Origin: Hygrocybe punicea
Lineage: Eukaryota; Basidiomycota; Agaricomycetes; Agaricales; Hygrophoraceae
DNA length: 64,000 nucleotides
Reading direction: 5' to 3'
Assembly (NCBI GenBank): GCA_963556145.1
Contig: OY744468.1
Coordinates: 6,200,001-6,264,000, forward strand
Below are positions 56,244 through 64,000 of this stretch, in pieces. Below the pieces are notes generated by a model, which did no database searches, was not told where the DNA came from, and saw nothing but the letters and a program-made list of their open reading frames with translations. The position numbers and the translations under genes are program-made. Each line of letters starts with the position of its first letter. Position 1 is the first letter of the stretch.

Positions 56244-59200
56244 ATGAGTGCCCGTTTTCAATTGAAAGGTACCCCGCGAATTATCCTCACCTCCAAGTTT
56301 GAAATTCATCGTACCTACGCTTGGTTTTCAGTAAAGGCTTTGAACCTCTCTAACTATCGACTCATTCACATTCCAAATTGCTATGCACGCATCACAATTG
56401 ACCAAGGCCACGTCGTTACTACCGAGGCAGTTCCTGGACATTGTCCGGAATGGAGCGAATGCTTCGACATGTGGATATAATTTCCCTTCGACGGCTCAGG
56501 ACGGTAATTGACTTGTCTCCTAGTCAACTGGAGGAGTCATCCGGAATCATGATTCAAATATTTCACGTCAAGTCCTCCTCTAAAGAAGCCCTGCTCGGTA
56601 CTGTGTCGGCCGCCGTCAACGATCTCCTGCCTCAGGATAACAAAGCGATCTGTGCGTTGTTACGCTGATATTTCTCGGGTTTAACTGAACATAACAATTT
56701 GTGCTGTCGCAGCTCGTGAATACAAGATCCAACATACTGGCGTGAAATTCCGCAAAGCTGGCTTGGTCGTGGTCTCTTTGTGTCGTATATCTGAAGATCA
56801 ACCATCTGTAATCGGAGAAAGCGCGATTCCATCAACGTCTTCCAACAGACCGGGGGATGAAATTTCGACAGAACTTGAGCGTGCAGAAGCAACCACTGCG
56901 CAGCTCAGGGGTTACCATGGAACAGCCGTGGACAACATCACAGCAGTAACGTCTTCGGATGTGTGCAGCACTGTTCTTGGGTATGTCGAGAAAGTGGTGC
57001 AATTTGGCGATGTTATTTCACAGGTAACTCCCTTCAATTCCATGCCTTACTCGTTCCTAACCATCACTTTGATCTCTAGGTCCACCCGTATGCCAAGCTC
57101 GCATGGCAGGTGTTGACGTTTGCTCATATGGCTCGTGTGGTCAGCTCTTCGTCGTCTGATCTGTACTGATGCACATGTTCCATCTTACAGGCTCTGGTAC
57201 GTCAACAAAACCGTGATGACAAGATCAGAACCCTTTTGTTGACCGTGCGGGACATGCTTGAATTTGTTGAAGACGTCGACGCCGTCTCCCAGATCTGCAA
57301 GCTGCAAAGCACAGTTTCATTGATGATGAAACAGATATACGAATGTGCGCTTTTTATCCAGAAGTACGGAGGAATTAGTCTAGGAAGTATGTTGCGCTGA
57401 ATTTTCTGTAGATTGGGCAGCTTTTCTCACATGTACTACTCTAGAGCGGGTCATACGAGACAATATTTCAGCCGCCACCGACTCCTCCATTGACCAATTC
57501 ATTTCAATATTCAACGACCTGAAATCGAAATTTGACCGGGGAATCGCCATCCAGACACTAAACACTGTCCGTCACTTTGGTCCCATTCTCGAAGATATAC
57601 ATGCTGCCGGTGAGTTTGGGTGAAGCAATGCTGTTTCGTTTTCCCGCAGTTCATATCCTTATGTGCCGTAGAATCTGAGAAGTTGTTGCAAAGCTTACCT
57701 GGATGGGATCTCGACGATGTTAAGTTCAACGAGTCGAAGACATGCCTTGACGGGACGAGGCAACGGTTCCTCGATGACATTCGCACATGGGTGCATGCTC
57801 CTGACGAAAATTGTATCCTCTGGATTTCTGGAGGAGCTGGCACAGGCAAGTCGAGCGTCGCCAATAGCATTGCAGTATTCTTCGACGGACTTGGGCGTCT
57901 CGGGGCGTGTTTTTGCTTCAATCGTGATATTGCAAGGCTCAATAGCCCTAAATATCTCTTCGGAAACTTGTGCTATCAGCTGGCTCATTTTGAATCAGAC
58001 GGACAGCTGAGACACAAGATTCTCTCCGTTATTAAGACGATGGGCCACATTGCTGGGTCGTCGTTGCGAACGCAAGCGAAGAAACTGATTGTGGAAACAA
58101 CCACTACAGCTGAACTGCTAGGACCAGTTGTAGTGGTTATCGATGCACTTGACGAGGCCGGGACATTGCAGACGCGGAAGCCACTTTTGGATGCAATTGT
58201 TATGGAGTTTCCGAACCTTCCGCACTCCGTCAAGGTTATTATTACTAGTCGGGACGAATCCGACATTCGCACTTCGCTGCAAAACTGTTCGAAGGAGATG
58301 TGCATCGAAGAAACTGAGAATACCGAGGAGGATATTGCGTCGTATATCGGGCTTCGTTTGGCGGCAATACAACAGCGCTCACATCTTCGTCAAGATTGGC
58401 CAGGTTCAAAGAAGGTGCAGACGCTTTATGACCGTGCTGGGGATCTTTTCATATGGGCGTCAGTTGCTTGCAATTTTGTTGAAGATGGGCGAGACTCTGC
58501 ACGACGGCTTACTGAGCTGTTGGACGCAACGAGTGGCAAGGAAGGAACGGCAGAGTCACTTTGGTCGAAGCTGGACACCTTGTATAACGGCATTCTAGAG
58601 AACGCGTTTCCTAGTCGCGACGGCCCTCCCACAGATTTCCATTATGTTGTCGGGTCCATCATAGCTCTTGAAGTGCCTTTGACACTGATCGAGTTGGACG
58701 GTCTGCTTGGCTTTGGGGACGAATTGGAAGAAGATTCTTTGGCCGTGCCGAATGGCCATGTCATTCACCTGTCATCGTCAGCTGTGATCGTCGACTCCCT
58801 GCGATCCATCCTGAGGGCAGTTTCTACAGGTCATGCAGGGAACGATGGTCCTCTGCGACTTCTACACCCATCGCTCTACGATTTCTTGACCAGCCGTGCA
58901 GGGACTGACTTCCGAATCAATGTCATGAAGCAGAACCTACTGCTAGCTATTCGTTGTCTAAATGTGATGAACAACCAGCTTAAATTCGACATTTGCAAAA
59001 TAGGTGATCCGTCTTTGCTAAATATAGAGATCGCGGGTCTCTCAGACAAGATCGGCCAGTATGTCTCAGGAGAACTGCGTTATTCCTGTTCTTCTTTCGT
59101 ATACCATGTTGCAAAGGTGTCAGATCTATGTGACATGCTCATGGAAGCTTTGGGGGAGTTTGTATGCAAGCATCTCTTACATTGGATCGAGACGATGAGT

Positions 59201-61662
59201 TTATTGGGGCAAATCAGCAAGGCCGAGGAGTGCTTGCATGATCTCGCTGGCTGGATGAAGGTCAGGTGATGAATTTGATGTTGTGTGAAATGGCTGAGAA
59301 TGCATTTCAGGAGCACCCAGATACTGGCGAAGGCACCCAGGCTCTTATTTATGATGCCATTGCGTTTCTCAGGAACTGTGGGCAGGGCGTACGATTATCC
59401 GCCCTACACACCTACCATTCCGCTCTCCCTTTAACACCCAAAACCCTCAACCTATTCAGCTACTATGCCCACAAGGTCCCAGGGATATCCAAAATCATAT
59501 CATCTGCTTCGACATGGCCAGGTCTGTCTGTTCGAGTCCTGGAGGGTCATAGCGACAGGGTCAACTGTGTCGTGTTTTCCCCAGATGGAAAGAAGCTCGC
59601 GTCAGCATCGTCTGACAACACACTGCGGCTTTGGGATATCGAGAGTGGCCAACCCATCGGAGAAGCGCTCAAAGGTCACACCTGGTCAGTCTACCACGTA
59701 GTGTTTTCCCCGGACGGAAAGAAGCTCGCGTCAGCATCGTATGACAAGACGTTGAGGCTTTGGGATGTCGAGAGTCGCCAACCCGTCGGAAAACCGCTCA
59801 AGGGTCACACCCAGTCAGTTTACTATGTCATGTTTTCCCCAGATGGAAAGAAGCTTGCGTCAGCATCGTACGACAACACATTAAGGCTTTGGGACGTCAA
59901 GAGTGGCCAACCCATCGGAGAAGCACTCAAGGGTCACACCAGGTCAGTCAACCATGTCGTGTTTTCCCCCGATGGAAAGAAGCTTGCGTCGGCGTCGTAT
60001 GACAAGACGTTGAGGCTTTGGGACGTCGAGAGTTGCCAACCCATCGGAGAAGGGCTCAAGGGTCACACCCAATGGGTCTACCATGTTGTGTTTTCACCTG
60101 ATGGAAAGAAGCTTGCGTCGGCATCATCTGACAATACGATGAGGCTTTGGGACGTTGAGAGTTGCCAGTCCATTGGAGAAGCGCTCCAGGGTCATACCTG
60201 GTGGGTCAACCATGTTGCATTTTCCCCTGATGGAAAAACGCTTGCGTCGGCATCAGCTGACAAGACGTTGAGACTTTGGGACGTCGAGAGTCGCCAACCC
60301 ATTGGAAAACCGCTCAAAGGTCACACCGGGTCAGTCTCCCATGTTGTTTTTTCCCCAGACGGAAGGAAGATTGCGTCGGGGTCATCTGACAACACATCGA
60401 GACTTTGGGACGTCGAGAGTGGCCAACCCATTGGAGAAGCGCTGAAGGGTCATACCGGGTGGGTCTACCGTGTTGTATTTTCCCCGGATGGAAAGAAGCT
60501 TGCGTCAGGGTCGTATGACAATACGTTGAGGCTTTGGGACATTGAGAGTGGCCAATCAATCGGAGAAGCGCCCAAAGGTCACACCGAGTCAGTCTATCAT
60601 GTTGTGTTTTCCCCAGACGGAAAGAAGCTTGCGTCGGCATCGCTCAACGCATTGTGGCTTTGGGACACCGAGAGTGGCCAACCCATCGGAGAAGCACTCA
60701 AGGGTCACACCGAATCAGTCTCTCATGTTGTGTTTTCCCCAGACGGAAGGAAGCTTGCATCGGCGTCGTATGACAACACAATGAGGCTTTGGGACATCGA
60801 AAATGGCCAACCCATCGGAAAAGTACTCATGGGTCACACAAGGCAAGTCAACCATGTCGTATTTTCTCCGGACGGAAAGAAGCTTGCGTCGGCTTCGTAT
60901 GACAACACCTTAAGGCTTTGGGACGTCGAAAGTGGTCAATCCATCGGACAGGCGCTCATGGGTCACACCGGGTCAGTCTCCCATGTTGTTTTTTCCCCAG
61001 ATGGAAAGAAGATCGCGTCGGGGTCATCTGACAACACATTGAGACTTTGGGACATTGAGATTGGCCAACCTATCGGAGAAGCTTCCACAGGTCACACCAA
61101 GTTAGTCAGTGTGGTGTTTTCCCCCGACGGAAGGAAGCTTGCATCAGTGTCCCGCGACAAGTTGTTGCTTTGGGACGTCAACGCCAGAAATGCACTCATG
61201 GTTCGGAACGATTGGTTCTACCATGTCGTGTTTTCCCCAGATGGAAGGAAGCTTGCGTCAGTGTTGTACGACAACACTTTGCGGCTTTGGAACGTCGAGA
61301 GTGGCCAACCGATCGGGAAGGCGCTCAAGGGTCACACCGATCGGGTCGAACATGTCTTGTTTTCCCCAGACGGAGGGAAGCTTGCGTCGGCGTCGTATGA
61401 CAGCACGTTAAGGCTTTGGGACATCGAGAGCGGCCAAGCCATTGAAGAAGCAGCACAGGTTCACCTCGACTGGGTCACATTGGCAGATAATACATCATCT
61501 CATTGGTCATTCAATCGACAAGGCTTCCTGCGATATAAGCAGAAGCGATTGCTATGGTTGCCTGTACCATTACGTGGTTTGATTGCTGTGAAGCCATTAG
61601 TTGTTGCTATTGGAAGTCGTTCTGGGGCTGTTACTTTTATACAATGGCCTGTTGCTTTGTAA
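56244..61662 (+). CDS. C2-NACHT-WD40 NLR-like receptor, eight exons, intact
   Basis: Exons 56244-56470, 56524-56651, 56713-57023, 57080-57139, 57191-57386, 57445-57609, 57672-59260 and 59311-61662 splice to 5028 nt in one frame, 1675 residues. Introns are 50-62 bp with good branch points (TACTGAT in intron 4). Residues 1 to about 120 are C2-like (CPEWSECFD then IMIQIFHVKS). Residues 120-390 are helical, ending in a coiled region (HPYAKLAWQVL, RQQNRDDKIRTLL). The NACHT NTPase has Walker A GGAGTGKS at 416-423 and Walker B VVVVIDALDEAG near 515-526. About 15 WD40 repeats of 43 residues cover 965-1615 (GHTxSVxHVVFSPDGKKLAS, TLRLWD), many almost identical. Such proteins sense non-self or mediate heterokaryon incompatibility in fungi. 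The apparent stop at 59270 is inside the 50-bp intron 59261-59310. Confidence 0.93.
59539..61480 (+). repeat. 129-bp tandem repeats encoding WD40 units
   Basis: About 15 units of 129 bp (43 codons). Units 1-13 differ at few positions, concentrated where the ligand-facing residues lie (after GHT, and around the SASYDN/SGSSDN positions). Unit 13 is one residue short and unit 14 has lost the GHT motif. High internal identity implies recent duplication or gene conversion. Confidence 0.9.
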
Positions 61663-63236
61663 ATTAAAATGCTTACTTGGTACTCAGTTACAAGTTCTAA
61701 ACGAGGAGAGCAGAGAGAGAAGTAGGCCGCCATGATCCCACAGAGGTGGTGGTCCATACATGGCCATTTCATCCGGACTCCGATACTCTACTAATTCTTT
61801 GTCTCGGTGTTACAACTCGCAACCAGCCCGTAGAAATATCATGATGCGGCTGATGTAGAATGCGGAACAGTATGGAAACCGGGACTGACCTGCTCAAAAA
61901 CCGTGACACAATGTGTGATAGCCGAAGGTGATAGTGTATGGACCCCGTGTACTTTTTCTTTATCAATGTACATAATGTCTATTACTACATTCACAAGTCT
62001 CTTTTTGTAGTTGCAAGGTCATGATTCTAATATACATGGTGAAATTCTCAAGAGCATTGTGAATAGTTTAACTGCATTGGCACATAAGTTTATGGATGTG
62101 CTACTTTTCAGTAATTGGGATATGATGAAAGAATGGGGAAAGGGCCAGAAGGCACAGGAATGGCTAAGAAAGGGTTGTAAGGGGCAGGAAAGGTTGTGGG
62201 AGGGTGTAAGAGGGAGTCAGGGAGGTTAAGAAGAACTTGGTTAGGGTGTGAAAGGTGCAGGAGAGTGTGAGAGGACTTGGGGAGGTTTAGAGGGCTCAGG
62301 GGAGGACAGGGAGGACCTGGAGGAGGCCAGAGTGTAGGGAAGAGCAGGAGGTGGGCTCAGGTGAGTTGGGATGGGTGACTGGAGTGGTGCAGGATGTTTG
62401 TCAGCAAATACTATTATGCACACATTACTCTATCCCTCCACTGTTTGCCTTACACATCCACATCACATGATGTGATGATCATGAGGAGAGTATTGTCAAG
62501 AGTGAGGAGAACCACTTGAAGAGGGCAACAAGTCACATCACAGTGTGTTCCACATTTGACAATTTGACAGTCTGGATTTCATTGTCCTATGCCACTTTCT
62601 CACCAATTTCAACCTCCACTACTTGTACATTATGCTTTCCAACACCTCCTGCACTTCTTCCCTGGAATGTATGCCTTGCTCATACACTTTACAGCTATAC
62701 TTTCCCCACCCCTCAAATCAGCTGTCGTTCACAATGGACCTGACCATTCATTATTCATGAGAAGTATTATGAAAGTGCAAGCTGCAAGTTTACCTTTCAC
62801 ACCTGTTTTTGCAGCCTCAGTAACTAATGAGCTCCCCACAGATTGTTTGCAACTCCACTACCCTACCCTGCCCTTCCCTTCTCTATGCCTTGTGTCCTCA
62901 CACACACCCTTCCCATGCACTCCCATACCCCTTGCACCCTCCCTCACAAGGACTATCATGGGTATGCTGACACCTGAATGACCTGCAGGTCAGTGAGGGG
63001 TTGGGTGCAATGGGTGTACCCTTGCATAGGTATGGGGTGGTGTGTGGGTCACCTGCAGGTTGCCAACACATTGGTGTCTCCCCACTCTTTCTAGCATTTA
63101 TCATGATGTAGAGGCTCTGGACTGTCTGGAATCATATCCTCTTCATGTCCCACATTGTTCCCATCCACTTCCACTCCAATATCATTGATTCCACTCCTTT
63201 CCACCGATTCCACTCTGGATTCCACCTCTGAAATTG
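61663..63236. other. Non-coding stretch downstream of the NLR-like gene
   Basis: 61663-62000 is likely 3' UTR and spacer. 62120-62400 is strongly purine-biased (GGAGGTxxAGAGG, GTGAGAGGA repeats). 62440-63230 is pyrimidine-biased with two CACCTGCAGGT-like palindromes (about 62982 and 63051). The short ORFs (62011-62229, 62516-62981) have no recognisable content. Confidence 0.5.
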
Positions 63237-63688
63237 TTCCTACCCATGATGTGATGTTCCTAATGACTTAGAATCAGTATATATATACTTGTACATCACA
63301 TATCTTCATTTCCCATCTCTCAGTACATAGGTCTCTTCTCCTATCTACCTCCTCACTTCACCGCTATCAGTTACTTCCTTTGCCTATAGTATACAGCACA
63401 AGATTCTCTCCAGTAGTATAGAAGTTGTGCTTTTACACTACAAAATATAGCTTATTACCACACTTCAGATCTACCATTTAGTACCCTCATTGTATCTCCC
63501 ATATTCCTCTTCATCTTCCCCCTACATTTCCCCTCTGTTCCAGAACCCCCAGATCTTGGTTGGATTAATTACGACAACCTATACAAGACCTAAGACTCCT
63601 CAGATCACTTTCTAGCTAGTCACCCTTACTGTAGATTCCTATCCAGGTCTACACTGACACTTGCCATCACAACGACTTGGTAATTACA
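63237..63688 (+). repeat. Probable 5' LTR of an LTR retrotransposon running off the window
   Basis: TGTTCCTACC at 63237 and ...GGTAATTACA at 63688 give TG...CA ends. A TATATATA box sits at 63281-63288, followed by a pyrimidine-rich leader, as in fungal LTRs. Downstream TAACGGGTTCC may be a primer-binding site. The second LTR is outside the window, so this rests on form alone. Confidence 0.4.
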
Positions 63689-64000
63689 TAACGGGTTCCA
63701 CAGGTGCAGGTCAGGGTCACCAACTGGCCACCCACTGCCACACCACACCCTTATGATGATGGTAACAGGTCACAACCACCAAGAAGAAAGCAGTGCAAAC
63801 CAAACCAAACAGGCATTGAGGGTGATGACTGCAACTGCCATGACCACAACCAAACCACAACCACAACCACAATGACTGCAATGGTGACCACACCAACAAC
63901 AGTTACAGTACAATGGCAAAAAGGGTTGGAGGTGTGGTGTGCCTGCACTCCAACCCAGGTACATTTTATTTTTCTTCAACATAGATCTCTCACCTCCCCC
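63689..64000 (+). mobile_element. Start of the interior of the putative LTR element
   Basis: Follows the putative LTR. 63710-63930 is rich in CCACAACC / CAACCACAA units, giving only low-complexity frames. No domain is visible before the window ends. Confidence 0.3.

Noticed and set aside
59266..59310. A separate WD40 gene starting at ATG 59266
   Set aside because: A 50-bp intron 59261-59310 joins the NACHT and WD40 exons in phase; total spliced length is a multiple of three.
59465..61411. Arg/Ser-rich ORFs in other frames of the WD40 repeats (on both strands)
   Set aside because: Shadows of the 129-bp tandem repeats.

Overview
Organism: the window looks like nuclear DNA of an agaricomycete (mushroom-forming basidiomycete). 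The genes are cut by short introns of about 45-60 bp with GT...AG ends and CTGAY/CTAAY branch points. The gene content is typical of that class: a C2-NACHT-WD40 receptor with near-identical WD repeats, a KDZ transposase with Cys-cluster domain, a fungal Tnp2-type CACTA transposase, a Ty3/gypsy element and a RepHel Helitron. No virus, prokaryotic operon, rRNA or convincing tRNA was seen.

Layout. 79-2702: a non-autonomous hAT-like element with 8-bp TSD, carrying a second hAT-like element (814-2362), both filled with triplet repeats. 4177-4496: a palindromic hAT-type MITE. 4974-37813: a degenerate CACTA element (12-bp CACTG termini, tnp2 pseudogene, minus-strand accessory gene) holding a gypsy retrotransposon (7684 to about 34208), which is itself split by a Helitron of about 21 kb (12708-33700). 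The Helitron has TC...CTAG ends, a 3' hairpin 10 nt from CTAG and an A/T insertion site. Joining the gypsy flanks restores one reading frame through the integrase tail. It carries a RepHel gene with a USP-like cysteine protease domain at its C terminus, plus about five unrelated cargo genes. 38037-53150: a large KDZ-type element whose >1-kb inverted termini are arrays of about 173-bp repeats. It holds a KDZ transposase gene and at least three other genes, and has been invaded by a non-autonomous LTR element (41158-43594) and a fold-back MITE (52515-53142).

53319-54587: an intact PrpF-family gene starting about 170 bp from the KDZ element end. 54588-56243: pseudogene debris. 56244-61662: an intact eight-exon NLR-like gene (C2 / helical / NACHT / about 15 WD40). 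61663-63236: no gene. 63237-64000: probable 5' LTR and start of an LTR retrotransposon that runs off the window.

Overall about 50 kb is nested transposons, followed by a short host-gene island (PrpF and NLR). The main points are the exact ends of the giant cargo-carrying Helitron, its protease-fused RepHel protein, and the multi-gene KDZ element with long repeat-built termini. Family assignments are from motif recognition by eye; no database search was run.
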